A DNA stretch of 64,000 bases from Flavobacterium sp. (GTDB lineage Bacteria; Bacteroidota; Bacteroidia; Flavobacteriales; Flavobacteriaceae), in NCBI RefSeq assembly GCF_027484205.1, contig NZ_JAIXUB010000025.1, forward strand, positions 1 through 64,000, written 5' to 3'. The notes under the pieces were generated by a model, which was given only the letters and a program-made list of their open reading frames with translations, searched no databases and had not been told where the DNA came from. The position numbers were made by a program, and so were the translations under genes. Below are positions 37,940 through 47,389 of this stretch, in pieces. Position 1 is the first letter of the stretch, and every line of letters begins with the position of its first letter.

Positions 37940-40435
37940 TTACAAAATATTAAACTGTTCAAAATGATGATTTAAGTGCTTTCTTTCTAATAGATAAGAA
38001 GCGTATTTATTCATTTCTCCGAAAACCATATTCTTTAAAATGGCTTCTGGATTTTCTTTGAAAAAGGTTTTATATTGTTCTCTAGCTTCATAAAATTTGG
38101 CCTTGGCAGTTTCAAAATCAGGATGAATTAAATATTCCAATTCGTCTTTTTTCATCGTTGGAAACTTGGTTCCCATTGGGAATTTATCGTAATTATATAA
38201 CGAATTATGAACCTTGTCCAAAATCTTTTCGGGAGTTGCAATTTCGAAATCTTGAATTTCACCTGACATAATTCTGTAACCTTGCTCCAAATGTTCTAAC
38301 AAATGCTGTGGCGTTAGAATTCCCCAATTTGGTTTTGCATTTTCGGTTAATTTATTGATGCATTCGGCTACTTTTTCATCAGTCATTTCTACGAAAACCT
38401 CTTGTTTTTTCTGAACCATTGTTAGAATTGTTGCTACAGCAACTAACTCATCATTCGTATCAAAAACTTCAACGAACCATTTTACGATTCCGCTTGGATG
38501 TTCGGCAGAAGCTACGTCTCTATCGACTTTTTGTTTGCACGTTAATCGCACATAAACCGTGTCGTTGTGGTAAATGGGACGTAAGAAACGACATTCTTCC
38601 AATCCGTAATTTGCAGCAACTGGACCTTTATTTGGATACACGAACAAACCTGCTGCTGCTGCTAAAATAAAGTAGCCGTGAGCGGTTCGTTTTTTGAAAA
38701 TACTTCCGTCAAGCGAAGTGATATCGGTGTGTGCATAGAAATGATCCCAAGTGATGTTGGCAAAATTGATGATGTCAGTATCGGTAACAGTTCTGTTATG
38801 TGTTCGCAATGACATTCCGGGTTGAATATCTTCCCAATGGTATTGGAAAGGATGTTGCGTGATTTCTTTGTAAGCCGAATTCGCTTGATAAATTCCTGTG
38901 ATTTCCGTTAAAGTTGTTGGCGAACCTTGAATGGCGCAACGTTGCATATAATGTTTGATTCCGCGAACGCCACCCATTTCTTCTCCGCCACCAGCACGAC
39001 CTGGACCACCATGAACCAATAATGGCAATGGCGAACCGTGACCCGTACTTTGTTTGGCGTTTTCACGATTTAAAACTAAAATTCTACCGTGGTGTGATGC
39101 TGCGTTTACTACATATTCTTTAGCGATTTCATCTGAATTGGTTACAATTGATGACACTAACGAACCTTTACCCATTTGGGCTAATTCAATAGCTTCGCCA
39201 AGATTTTTATAAGGCATAATAGTTGAAACTGGTCCAAAAGCTTCGGTTTCGTGAACGGCTACATTTTGGAATGGATTGTCTTCGCGAAGTAAAATAGGAC
39301 TCACGAAAGCACCTTTTTCGTCGGCTCCGATGATGTTAGTTTTTTCTAAATCGCCATAAACTATTTTGGCTGATTTTGATAATTCTTGAACACGTCCTTT
39401 TAGTACATCGACTTGATCTTTACTTACTAAAGCACCCATTCGGACTTCTTTTAATCTTGGGTCACCAATAGCAACTTTGTCTAACGATGTTGAAAGAGCA
39501 GCTTGAACATCGTCCATCAATTTTTCTGGGACAATCATACGGCGAATTGCAGTACATTTTTGTCCGGCTTTTACAGTGATTTCGCTTCGAGCTTGGTTTA
39601 TGAATAAATCAAACTCTGGAGTTCCTGGAACGGCATCTTCTCCTAAAATAGAAGCATTCAAACTGTCAGCTTCCATCGTAAACGGAACCGATTCTTGTAT
39701 TAATCTTGGATGTGATTTTAGCAGTCTTCCTGTTGTTGCAGAACCCGTAAACGTAATTACATCTTGGCTTTCAACCGTATCAAAAATGTTTTTAGCAGTT
39801 CCTGAAATCAATTGTAATGCGCCTTCTGGCAATAAATTGGATGCAATGATTTCTCTTACTACAGCTTCTGTCAAATAAGCGGTAACTGGTGCTGGCAATA
39901 CAACAGCTGGCATTCCTGCCATCCAATTACACGCACATTTTTCTAACATTCCCCAAATTGGGAAGTTGAACGCATTGATATGAATGGCAACTCCATTTTT
40001 CGGAACCAAAATATGATGCGCCATAAATCGGCCACCTTTGGACAAATCGATTGGATCGCCTTCTACGTGATACGACTGGTTTGGGAATAATTTTCGTAAG
40101 GAAGCATTGGCATATAAATTTCCAAATCCGCCTTCTATGTCAATCCACGAATCGACGCGAGTAGCACCAGTTCTGTAACTAATTTCGTAAAAAGCTTCTT
40201 TGCGTTTGGTTAAATACATTGCCAAACTTTTAATCATATTGCCTCGTTCTTGGAAGGTCATTTTGCGGAGTTTTTCACCGCCTTTGGTTCTTCCGTAGTG
40301 TAAAATGGCTGGAATGTCCAGTCCTTCAACCGAAGTTTCTGCAATGAATTCTCCAGTGACTGCATTAAAAGAAGGTTTTCCTTCTCCAATTGCTGAAGTC
40401 CATTTTCCGAGTACGTAATGTTGTGTTTTGTTCAT
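37940..40435 (-). CDS. paaZ: PaaZ ring-opening bifunctional enzyme with extra C-terminal DinB/DUF1569-like domain
   Basis: An 831-residue protein, ~150 longer than E. coli PaaZ (681). The aldehyde dehydrogenase domain (~1-520) has general base E255 and nucleophile C294 (AGQKCTA). The MaoC-type enoyl-CoA hydratase domain (~535-675, WDHFYAHTD and TAHGYFILAAAAGLF) opens oxepin-CoA. Residues ~680-831 are an added all-helical domain with TPQHLLEHLEQGYRIMSG and a terminal KHLNHHFEQF, a pattern typical of DUF1569/DinB-like domains with His metal ligands (candidates H711, H820, H824). The first two domains give 3-oxo-5,6-dehydrosuberyl-CoA in phenylacetate catabolism. Confidence 0.93.
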   Translation of the reverse strand: MNKTQHYVLGKWTSAIGEGKPSFNAVTGEFIAETSVEGLDIPAILHYGRTKGGEKLRKMTFQERGNMIKSLAMYLTKRKEAFYEISYRTGATRVDSWIDIEGGFGNLYANASLRKLFPNQSYHVEGDPIDLSKGGRFMAHHILVPKNGVAIHINAFNFPIWGMLEKCACNWMAGMPAVVLPAPVTAYLTEAVVREIIASNLLPEGALQLISGTAKNIFDTVESQDVITFTGSATTGRLLKSHPRLIQESVPFTMEADSLNASILGEDAVPGTPEFDLFINQARSEITVKAGQKCTAIRRMIVPEKLMDDVQAALSTSLDKVAIGDPRLKEVRMGALVSKDQVDVLKGRVQELSKSAKIVYGDLEKTNIIGADEKGAFVSPILLREDNPFQNVAVHETEAFGPVSTIMPYKNLGEAIELAQMGKGSLVSSIVTNSDEIAKEYVVNAASHHGRILVLNRENAKQSTGHGSPLPLLVHGGPGRAGGGEEMGGVRGIKHYMQRCAIQGSPTTLTEITGIYQANSAYKEITQHPFQYHWEDIQPGMSLRTHNRTVTDTDIINFANITWDHFYAHTDITSLDGSIFKKRTAHGYFILAAAAGLFVYPNKGPVAANYGLEECRFLRPIYHNDTVYVRLTCKQKVDRDVASAEHPSGIVKWFVEVFDTNDELVAVATILTMVQKKQEVFVEMTDEKVAECINKLTENAKPNWGILTPQHLLEHLEQGYRIMSGEIQDFEIATPEKILDKVHNSLYNYDKFPMGTKFPTMKKDELEYLIHPDFETAKAKFYEAREQYKTFFKENPEAILKNMVFGEMNKYASYLLERKHLNHHFEQFNIL

Positions 40436-40441
40436 GTTACC

Positions 40442-40470
40442 AATATGTCGCTCCTACAGAGCTTTTATAT
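40442..40470. repeat. Small GCTCC-TACA-GAGC hairpin repeat
   Basis: GTCGCTCCTACAGAGCTTTT resembles a second copy, GTTCCTACGGAAC, at 43664-43676. Both follow a start codon on its upstream side within paa spacers. The remainder of 40471-40517 also has a small hairpin, TTGACTAAAGTCAA. Confidence 0.5.
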
Positions 40471-40517
40471 TAAAATAAAAATCTTTTCCATTTTTTTCCA
40501 TTGACTAAAGTCAACGG

Positions 40518-41726
40518 CTATTCAGCTACACGTTCTATAATTGCGGCGTACCCTTGACCAACGCCAATGCACATTGTTATTAATGCGTATCTTTTTCCTG
40601 TTAGTTGTAACTCTAGTGCTGCTGAATAGGCAATTCGTGCTCCGGTTACTCCTAGTGGATGACCAATTGCGATGGCACCACCGTTTGGATTTATTCTTGG
40701 ATCGTTATCTTTTAATCCTAATTCACGAATGCAAGCGATACTTTGAGCTGCGAAGGCTTCGTTTAATTCTATAATATCGATTTGGTCTAATGTTAAGCCT
40801 GCTTTTTCTAATGCTTTTTTAGTAGCTTCTACTGGACCAATTCCCATGATTCTTGGTTCTACTCCTACTACTGATGAACTTACAATTCGAGCCAATGGTT
40901 TTAGATTGTATTTTTTTACTGCTTCTTCTGATGCTATAATTGTTGCACAAGCTCCGTCATTTAATCCTGATGCGTTTCCTGCTGTTACACTTCCGTCTTT
41001 TTTGAAGGCTGGACGTAATTTTGATAAACCTTCCATTGACGTACTTGGTTTTATGAATTCGTCTTTTGAAAACTGAATTGGATCTCCTTTTCGTTGTGGA
41101 ATTTCAACCATTACAATTTCTTTGGCTAATCTTCCCGAAGTTTGTGCAGCAGTTGCTTTTTGTTGGCTATTTAAAGCAAACGCATCTTGATCTTCACGAG
41201 TAATATTATATTTTTCTACTAGATTTTCGGCTGTTTCACCCATGGCGTCTGTGCCGTACATGGCATGTAGTTTTGGATTGATAAAACGCCATCCGAAACT
41301 GGTGTCGTACATTTTAGAATCGGTTCCATAAGCTGATGATGGTTTGGAAACTACTAATGGTCCACGGGTCATGTTTTCTATTCCGCCTGCTATAAAGATG
41401 TGTCCGTCGCCTGCTTTAATGGCTCTGTTGGCGTGGATTATAGCTGATAATCCTGAACTACACAAACGATTTACAGTTTCGCCTGGAACGGTGTATGGTA
41501 ATCCTGCTAATAAAAGTGACATTCTCGCTACATTGCGATTGTCTTCACCGGCTTGATTGGCACAACCCATGATTACGTCGTCGTAGGCATCGGTTGGGAT
41601 GTTTGGATTTTTTTCTACTACGGATTTGATAACCAAAGCTCCTAAATCATCTGGACGAACCGATGCTAGTGTTCCTTGGTAACTTCCGATTGGAGTTCTT
41701 ACTCCGTCTATGATGTATGCTTCCAT
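40518..41726 (-). CDS. paaJ: Acyl-CoA thiolase, 3-oxoadipyl-CoA type
   Basis: A 402-residue thiolase with nucleophile Cys in [11 protein letters not shown], catalytic His in [16 protein letters not shown] and the second Cys in MCIGVGQG. Degradative thiolases in paa clusters cleave 3-oxo-5,6-dehydrosuberyl-CoA and 3-oxoadipyl-CoA, yielding acetyl-CoA and finally succinyl-CoA. The paaJ/pcaF assignment rests on cluster context; general acetyl-CoA acetyltransferases are similar. Confidence 0.88.
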   Translation of the reverse strand: MEAYIIDGVRTPIGSYQGTLASVRPDDLGALVIKSVVEKNPNIPTDAYDDVIMGCANQAGEDNRNVARMSLLLAGLPYTVPGETVNRLCSSGLSAIIHANRAIKAGDGHIFIAGGIENMTRGPLVVSKPSSAYGTDSKMYDTSFGWRFINPKLHAMYGTDAMGETAENLVEKYNITREDQDAFALNSQQKATAAQTSGRLAKEIVMVEIPQRKGDPIQFSKDEFIKPSTSMEGLSKLRPAFKKDGSVTAGNASGLNDGACATIIASEEAVKKYNLKPLARIVSSSVVGVEPRIMGIGPVEATKKALEKAGLTLDQIDIIELNEAFAAQSIACIRELGLKDNDPRINPNGGAIAIGHPLGVTGARIAYSAALELQLTGKRYALITMCIGVGQGYAAIIERVAE

Positions 41727-42020
41727 ATTTCAGTTGGCAGTTGGCAGTTGGCAGTTTTCAGTTGCTCAACTTTGAACTTATTTTTGTTTTTTATTTTGTT
41801 TAACCGCAAAGAGCGCAAAAGATTACGCAAGATTTGCTAAGTTTTATTTTCTCGCTAAGACGCTAAGGCGCAAAGCTTTTTTATACTTATTATTTATTTT
41901 ATTTTCTATTCAATACATTTACTTTTTAGCCCTGATGCAAGGGAAAAGCCTCGCTTCTTTAGCGAGCTTTGGAAAGGTAGCAGGAATTGCCATTATTGAA
42001 AATGCCCGAGCCTTTCGCTC
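41727..42020. repeat. Spacer between paaI and thiolase, heptads, 25-bp repeat, hairpin copy C
   Basis: No gene is seen. Contents are a CAGTTGG heptad array (41730-41752) just upstream of the thiolase start, CGCAAAG pieces (41803-41820), 25-bp repeat copy 3 (41851-41875), and a variant TAGCCC hairpin element (41937-42020; central stem AAAGC/CTCGCT with AGCGAG/CTTT). The last element ends exactly at the paaI stop codon. Confidence 0.7.
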
Positions 42021-42428
42021 CTACTCCTCCCAATCTTTTTGGGTGCGGTAAACGACACCTTTGAAAAGCGCTACCAATTCGTCACCTCGTTTTACTTCTA
42101 TAATATTGAATCCTAGTTTGTTATTTACTTTTTCTATTACTGATTCGGCTGTTAGATAATCGCCTTCGTTTACGGCTTCTATGTGATTTATTGACGTTTC
42201 GATGGAAACTGAAAATTTACCGTGTGTATTGGCTGCGAATCCGAAAGCGGTGTCAGCTAACGAATAGGTGATTCCTCCGTGGGCTTTGAACATACTGTTG
42301 AGCATCTCTTTGCGAACCGTCATTGCTACTTTGCAACGACCGATTTCACATTCGAGAATTTCGATACCGAGCCATTGGCTGTAAGCATCTTGACTTAACA
42401 TTTTGTATGGTATTTTTGTTCCTTCCAT
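42021..42428 (-). CDS. paaI: PaaI-type hotdog thioesterase
   Basis: A 135-residue hotdog-fold thioesterase. The family motif HGGITYSLADTAFGFAAN gives the active-site loop, and the length is typical of PaaI (~140). It acts on hydroxyphenylacetyl-CoA-like by-products to free trapped CoA. Its stop lies directly at a hairpin repeat. Confidence 0.9.
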   Translation of the reverse strand: MEGTKIPYKMLSQDAYSQWLGIEILECEIGRCKVAMTVRKEMLNSMFKAHGGITYSLADTAFGFAANTHGKFSVSIETSINHIEAVNEGDYLTAESVIEKVNNKLGFNIIEVKRGDELVALFKGVVYRTQKDWEE

Positions 42429-42500
42429 TTTTTAAACCATTAAGGTATTAAGATTCATTAAGTTTTCTCTCACAAAGACGCAGAGTCGCAAAGTTTTTGG
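42429..42500. repeat. Composite repeat between paaH and paaI
   Basis: An AACCATTAAG...TTCATTAAG unit (42434-42462) is followed by 25-bp repeat copy 4 (42469-42493). Confidence 0.7.
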
Positions 42501-43649
42501 TTAATAAAAATTTTTATTTTCTTTAGACATTCTTCTTAAAATTGGACTACAACGGTAACGGTCTTCGTGGTATTCGTTGTATAGTTCATCTAGTTTTTCT
42601 ACGCACCTATTTATTCCGAGTTCGTCTGCCCATGCTAGTAATCCTTTTGGGTAATTTACTCCTTTGGTCATGGCGTTGTCAATATCTTTGGCAGACGCGA
42701 TGTTTAAAAATAACGTGTCAGCTGCTTCGTTGATTAGCATTACGATTACTCTTTCAAAAATTGATTTTGCTAAAACAGTATCTTCTGTTGGTGCTGGTAA
42801 TTCTTGATTGTAATTGTAAAATCCTCGTCCTGATTTTCTTCCTAAAAACCCAGCTTCCAACAAACGTTTTTGTGTGAATGAAGGCTTGAATTTTGGGTCG
42901 AAATAGAAGGCTGTGAATACGGTTTCTGTTACAACATAATTTACATCGTGACCTATCATATCCATTAATTCGAATGGTCCCATTCTGAATCCGCCGATGG
43001 TTTTTAAAGCCCAATCTATTGTTGCAAAATCGGCGACACCTTCGTCATAAATTCGTAAACTTTCACTGTAAAATGGTCTTGCGACACGGTTTACTATAAA
43101 TCCTGGTGTATCTTTAGCAACAGCAACTACTTTCTTCCAATCGGAGATAATTTGCACAGATTTTTGGAGTACTTCTTCGCTGGTTTGAACCGCTGGAATT
43201 ACCTCAACCAGTTGCATTAATGGTGCTGGATTAAAAAAGTGAATTCCAATGACGCGTTCTGGTTTTTGGCAAGAAGCAGCAATTGAAGCTATTGATAATG
43301 AAGATGTATTGGATGCTAAAATGGTTTCGGGCGAGACATAATTTTCTAGTTCAGAGAACAATTTTCGCTTGATTTCCATATTTTCAATTATGGCCTCGAT
43401 AACTAAATCGGAATGTGATAATTCTCCTAATGTGTGTGCGTAGGAAATATTATTTTCGATTCGGGATTTTTCGTGCTCGTCTATTTTTTCTTTTTCAACT
43501 AATTTTGATAGCGTATTTTCGAGATTGGATTTGCTTTTGGCAAGCGCATCAAGATTGGTGTCGTAAATTTTTACTTCACAACCTGCTGTTGCGGCTACCT
43601 GTGCGATGCCACTTCCCATTGTTCCTGAACCTATTATTGCGATTTTCAT
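42501..43649 (-). CDS. paaH: 3-hydroxyacyl-CoA dehydrogenase PaaH
   Basis: A 382-residue NAD-dependent dehydrogenase that oxidises 3-hydroxyadipyl-CoA. The Rossmann motif is GSGTMGSGIAQVAA at residues 7-20. The catalytic-domain signature is GIHFFNPAPLMQLVEVIPA, and the C-terminal domain is doubled (GFIVNRVARPFYSESLRI ... KGVNYPKGLLAWADELG). The start is ATG at 43649, 28 nt after paaG. Confidence 0.93.
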   Translation of the reverse strand: MKIAIIGSGTMGSGIAQVAATAGCEVKIYDTNLDALAKSKSNLENTLSKLVEKEKIDEHEKSRIENNISYAHTLGELSHSDLVIEAIIENMEIKRKLFSELENYVSPETILASNTSSLSIASIAASCQKPERVIGIHFFNPAPLMQLVEVIPAVQTSEEVLQKSVQIISDWKKVVAVAKDTPGFIVNRVARPFYSESLRIYDEGVADFATIDWALKTIGGFRMGPFELMDMIGHDVNYVVTETVFTAFYFDPKFKPSFTQKRLLEAGFLGRKSGRGFYNYNQELPAPTEDTVLAKSIFERVIVMLINEAADTLFLNIASAKDIDNAMTKGVNYPKGLLAWADELGINRCVEKLDELYNEYHEDRYRCSPILRRMSKENKNFY

Positions 43650-43653
43650 GCTA

Positions 43654-43677
43654 CCTCTATGTTGTTCCTACGGAACT
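43654..43677. repeat. GTTCC-TAC-GGAAC palindrome between paaG and paaH
   Basis: GTTCCTACGGAAC (43664-43676) fills the short gap directly after the paaG stop. It is similar to the element near 40442. Confidence 0.5.
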
Positions 43678-44463
43678 TTAATTTCCTTTGAATACGGGTT
43701 TTCTTTTTTCTACGAATGCTGTAACTCCTTCTTTGTAATCGTTGGATGAACTTGCTTCGATTTGTAAATCTGATTCTAATGCCAATTGTTGTTCGAGATT
43801 ATTGATCATGGATTGATTTAATAATCTTTTAGTTAAACCGATTGCTTTTGTTGGCATTTGAGCTAAGGTTTTTGCCAATGTCATTACTTCCTCTTCAAAG
43901 AATGAACTAGGATAAATTTTATAAATCATTCCCATATTTAAGGCTTCTTCAACTGATACTTTATCACCTAACATCATTAAGGCAGATGCTTTTTGGAATC
44001 CAATTAAACGTGGTAAGAAGAAAGTTCCTGCACTGTCTGGGATTAATCCGATTTTACTAAATGCTTGTATAAAACTAGCGTGTTCAGAAGCTACAACAAT
44101 ATCACAAGCTAAAGCAATATTAGCACCAGCGCCAGCAGCAACTCCATTTACAGCTCCAATAATTGGTTTTTCGATGTTGCGAATTTTTTGAATAATTGGA
44201 TTGTAATGTTCTTCCAATATTTTTCTGAAACCCGGATTTAATTCTGGGTCGGTTACTTCTTTAAGGTCTTGTCCAGCACAGAATGCTTTTCCGTTTCCGG
44301 TAATGACTATCGCACGAACATTTGAATCGTTTGCACAATTATCTAAAGTTTCTTGTAACAGAAACGCCATTTCACGATTGAAACTATTGAAAACTTCTGG
44401 TCTGTTGAGTGAAATCCACGCGACATTGTTTTCAATTTTTAGTTCTATTGAATTATTGCTCAT
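43678..44463 (-). CDS. paaG: Ring-1,2-epoxyphenylacetyl-CoA isomerase PaaG
   Basis: A 261-residue crotonase-fold isomerase. Oxyanion-hole segments are GNGKAFCAGQDLKEV and NGVAAGAGANIALACDIV. The acid/base Asp lies in IGLIPDSAGTFFLPR, the place of the catalytic Asp in PaaG. It converts the ring epoxide made by PaaABCE to oxepin-CoA. A repeat block separates it from paaD. Confidence 0.92.
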   Translation of the reverse strand: MSNNSIELKIENNVAWISLNRPEVFNSFNREMAFLLQETLDNCANDSNVRAIVITGNGKAFCAGQDLKEVTDPELNPGFRKILEEHYNPIIQKIRNIEKPIIGAVNGVAAGAGANIALACDIVVASEHASFIQAFSKIGLIPDSAGTFFLPRLIGFQKASALMMLGDKVSVEEALNMGMIYKIYPSSFFEEEVMTLAKTLAQMPTKAIGLTKRLLNQSMINNLEQQLALESDLQIEASSSNDYKEGVTAFVEKRKPVFKGN

Positions 44464-44612
44464 ACCTATTTTATTTTTAAACCATTAAGGAAGTTAAGTT
44501 TCATTAAGGGTTTGATTCTCGCAAAGTCGCAGAGTCGCAAAGACTATTTTGCTGCAAATTCGCTAACTTTATTATTAAATTAAAACCTACAAGGTTTTGG
44601 AAACCTTGCAGG
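44464..44612. repeat. Mosaic of four repeat types between paaD and paaG
   Basis: In order: AACCATTAAG unit (44480-44509), 25-bp copy 5 (44518-44542), GCAAATTCGC piece (44551-44570), and the palindrome AACCTACAAGG...CCTTGCAGGTT (44584-44614), whose end overlaps the paaD stop codon. Confidence 0.75.
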
Positions 44613-45113
44613 TTACTTTAAACATTTAAAATAGTCGAATGGTTCTAAGCAATCTTCGCATTGGAAAAATGCCTTGCATGCTGTGGAACCAAATTGACTT
44701 ACTAATTTTGTGTTCAATGAACCACATTGGGGACATTTAACAACTTTTTTATTTCCAAGAAGTGCTTCCTTATCAGCTGATTCTGACAGTGGTGAAGCAA
44801 TTCCGTATTTTTCTAATGCTGCTCTGCCTTTTTGAGTAATCCAATCGGTTGTCCATGCTGGCGATAGGATTAGTTCTACTTTGGCTTCGTAACCTTTTTG
44901 TTTGAATGCTAATATTATATCATCACCAATCACGTCCATTGCTGGGCAACCGCTGTATGTTGGTGTGATTTGAACTTTAACAATTCCATTTATTATTTTA
45001 GCAGAACGCACTACTCCCATTTCCATTATTGATAATACTGGAATTTCTGGATCGGATACTGTTTCTAGTATTTCGAAGAGTTTTTGATCGATATGTTCTG
45101 TTACTTCTATCAT
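44613..45113 (-). CDS. paaD: PaaD, MIP18-like protein with C-terminal zinc ribbon
   Basis: A 166-residue protein. Residues ~8-100 match the SufT/MIP18 (DUF59) fold (LETVSDPEIPVLSIMEMGVVRSA, TPTYSGCPAMDVI). The C-terminus has four metal-binding cysteines (CPQCG ... CEDC) plus a final FDYFKCLK. PaaD is needed for the phenylacetyl-CoA epoxidase, probably for maturation. Confidence 0.93.
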   Translation of the reverse strand: MIEVTEHIDQKLFEILETVSDPEIPVLSIMEMGVVRSAKIINGIVKVQITPTYSGCPAMDVIGDDIILAFKQKGYEAKVELILSPAWTTDWITQKGRAALEKYGIASPLSESADKEALLGNKKVVKCPQCGSLNTKLVSQFGSTACKAFFQCEDCLEPFDYFKCLK

Positions 45114-45236
45114 TTTAACTAAAATTTCTTTTTTTAAACCATTATGTTATTAAGGTTCATTAAGGTTTTATTTTATTGAAATTTCTTGTTTTATTTTTTT
45201 CTCGCAAAGACGTTAAGGCGCAAAGCTTTTTATCTT
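45114..45236. repeat. Composite repeat between paaC and paaD
   Basis: AACCATTATG...TTCATTAAGG unit (45136-45165) and 25-bp repeat copy 6 (45201-45225), the latter 11 nt from the paaC stop. Confidence 0.7.
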
Positions 45237-45989
45237 CTACCAATTCATGTTTGGATAAGCTAATTGCATGTATTGCATTTGTGCTAAAAGATATCCCATG
45301 TGTTCGCTGTGAATTCCTTGTTTTCCTCCTTTTTGGAAGTATTCTATTGTTGGAATTTGCAATGTTGCCTCTTCTAAAATTTCGTTTACTTTTTTAAAGT
45401 AATTTGCTTTTAAAATGGTTACATCCACTCCAATTCCTTCGGTTACCATTGCTTTATCTGCATCAGTTTGATGAAATAATTCGTCGGTGAAAATCCATAA
45501 ATCGTTAATTGCAGTTTGGATTTTGTTATGACTTTCCTCTGTTCCGTCGCCTAATCTTCTTATCCAATCAGAAGAAAATCTTGTGTGATAGGAAACTTCT
45601 TTGATGCTTTTTTTAGCAATAGCAGATAATGTTTCGTCTTTACTATTTTGTAATTCTTCTAAAACCAACAAATGATAGACATCAAAAAGAAATTGTCTAG
45701 CTATGGAATAAGCAAAATCTTGATTGGGTTGTTCAACCAACAATACGTTTTTATATTCCCTTTCTTTTCTTAAAAAGGCGATGGTATCTTCTGTTGTATC
45801 ACCTCCGATTAATTTGGCTGCATATTGAAAATAACTTCGTACTTGACCGAATAAATCTAGAGAAATATTGGTCATTGCAATATCGGTTTCTAGACTTGGT
45901 CCGTGACCGCAAAGTTCACCGAGACGTTGTCCTAGAATTAGAGAATTATCTGCAATTCCGTAGATGTATTGAATTAAATTGTTGTTCAT
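45237..45989 (-). CDS. paaC: Phenylacetyl-CoA epoxidase structural subunit PaaC
   Basis: A 250-residue ferritin-like protein that pairs with PaaA in the multicomponent epoxidase. Typical segments are ADNSLILGQRLGELCGHGPSLETDIAMTNISLDLFGQ and SYHTRFSSDWIRRLGDGTEES. It lacks the full di-iron ligand set of PaaA, as is normal for PaaC. Confidence 0.95.
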   Translation of the reverse strand: MNNNLIQYIYGIADNSLILGQRLGELCGHGPSLETDIAMTNISLDLFGQVRSYFQYAAKLIGGDTTEDTIAFLRKEREYKNVLLVEQPNQDFAYSIARQFLFDVYHLLVLEELQNSKDETLSAIAKKSIKEVSYHTRFSSDWIRRLGDGTEESHNKIQTAINDLWIFTDELFHQTDADKAMVTEGIGVDVTILKANYFKKVNEILEEATLQIPTIEYFQKGGKQGIHSEHMGYLLAQMQYMQLAYPNMNW

Positions 45990-46092
45990 AATTTGTTATT
46001 TCTCGCAAAGACGCAGAGTCGCAAAGACAATTTTACCGCAAATTCGCAAATTATATTAAAAACCTACAAAGATTTGGAAACCTTTCAGGTTG
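45990..46092. repeat. Mosaic repeat between paaB and paaC
   Basis: 25-bp repeat copy 7 (46002-46026), a CGCAAATTCGCAAATT piece (46037-46053), and the palindrome AACCTACAAAG...CTTTCAGGTT (46061-46091), ending 1 nt before the paaB stop. Confidence 0.75.
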
Positions 46093-46374
46093 TTACATGT
46101 GTTTTAATTCATCAGGCAATTCATAGAATGTTGGATGACGGTAGGCTTTGTCCTTTGCTGGTTCGAAAAGTTCAGCGCTATCGTCTGGATTTGATGCTGT
46201 GATTTGTGCTGATGGAACAACCCAAATACTAACGCCTTCCATTCGTCGAGTGTAAACATCACGTGCATTTTCTAATGCCATTGTTGCATCGCTTGCGTGT
46301 AAACTTCCGCAGTGGCGGTGTTCTAATCCGTTTTTACTTCTTATAAATACTTCCCAAAGTGGCCAGTTTTTCAT
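46093..46374 (-). CDS. paaB: Phenylacetyl-CoA epoxidase subunit PaaB
   Basis: A 93-residue protein of normal PaaB length (WPLWEVFIRSKNGLEHRHCGSLHASDATMALENARDVYTRR, VWVVPSAQI-like VPSAQITAS). PaaB bridges the PaaAC heterodimers in the epoxidase complex. It sits between paaA and paaC in the standard ABC order. Confidence 0.95.
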   Translation of the reverse strand: MKNWPLWEVFIRSKNGLEHRHCGSLHASDATMALENARDVYTRRMEGVSIWVVPSAQITASNPDDSAELFEPAKDKAYRHPTFYELPDELKHM

Positions 46375-46432
46375 AGTGTTCAGTGTTCAGTGTTCAGTGT
46401 TCAGTGTTAAAACTTCGACTGAAAACTATAAT
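46375..46432. repeat. GTTCAGT heptad array between paaA and paaB
   Basis: About five consecutive 7-bp GTTCAGT units run from 46376 to 46408. The same unit occurs about twice at 47404-47418. Confidence 0.8.
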
Positions 46433-47389
46433 TTATATTGCTTGTTTTACATCTTTGTTTGCCTGTTTTTCGGCATAAGCCATTGCGGCATCACGTACCC
46501 ATTTTCCTTTTTCCCAAGCGTTTACTCTTGCTGAGATTCGTTCTTTATTACATGGTCCGTGGCCTTTTACTACTTGCCAAAATTCGTCCCAATTCATTTC
46601 ACCAAAATCGTAAGATTGTTTTTCTTCGTTCCATTTTAAATCTGGATCTGGAATAGTTAGACCAATCATTTTTGCTTGAGGAACGGTTTGGTCTACAAAC
46701 TGTTGACGCAAATCGTCGTTACTTTTACGTTTTAGTTTCCATTTCATGGATTGCTCCGTGTGAACCGATTCGGCATCTAATGGTCCGAGCATCATTAACG
46801 CTGGCCACCACCAACGGTTCAATGCATCTTGTGCCATTTCTTTTTGTTCTGGAGTTCCTTCTGCTAAGGTCATCATAATTTGAAAACCTTGACGTTGGTG
46901 AAAACTTTCTTCTTTACAAACACGAACCATTGCTCTTGCATATGGTCCGAAAGAAGTGGAACATAAAGGCACTTGATTAATAATGGCCGCACCATCAACT
47001 AGCCAACCAATTGCGCCCATATCAGCCCAAGTTAGCGTTGGATAATTGAAAATACTAGAATATTTTGCTTTTCCTGAATGCAATTGTTCATATAATTCCT
47101 CGCGAGATACGCCTAAGGTTTCACAAGCAGAATATAGGTATAATCCGTGTCCAGCTTCGTCTTGAATTTTAGCCAAAAGCGCTACTTTTCGTTTTAACGA
47201 TGGCGCTCGTGTTATCCAATTTCCTTCCGGTAGCATTCCTACGATTTCGGAATGTGCGTGTTGTGAAATTTGACGAATATGGGTTTGACGGTATTTTTCG
47301 GGCATCCAATCTTTGGGCTCGATTTTTTCGTCTCTTGCAATTCGTGCATCGAAAATTGCTTCTAAATTTTTTACTTCTTTTTCTGACAT
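46433..47389 (-). CDS. paaA: Phenylacetyl-CoA epoxidase catalytic subunit PaaA
   Basis: A 318-residue di-iron oxygenase. Ferritin-like iron-ligand motifs are visible as [17 protein letters not shown] and [15 protein letters not shown]. It inserts one O2 atom into phenylacetyl-CoA to give the 1,2-epoxide, with electrons from PaaE. A repeat-filled 386-bp gap separates it from paaE. Confidence 0.96.
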   Translation of the reverse strand: MSEKEVKNLEAIFDARIARDEKIEPKDWMPEKYRQTHIRQISQHAHSEIVGMLPEGNWITRAPSLKRKVALLAKIQDEAGHGLYLYSACETLGVSREELYEQLHSGKAKYSSIFNYPTLTWADMGAIGWLVDGAAIINQVPLCSTSFGPYARAMVRVCKEESFHQRQGFQIMMTLAEGTPEQKEMAQDALNRWWWPALMMLGPLDAESVHTEQSMKWKLKRKSNDDLRQQFVDQTVPQAKMIGLTIPDPDLKWNEEKQSYDFGEMNWDEFWQVVKGHGPCNKERISARVNAWEKGKWVRDAAMAYAEKQANKDVKQAI

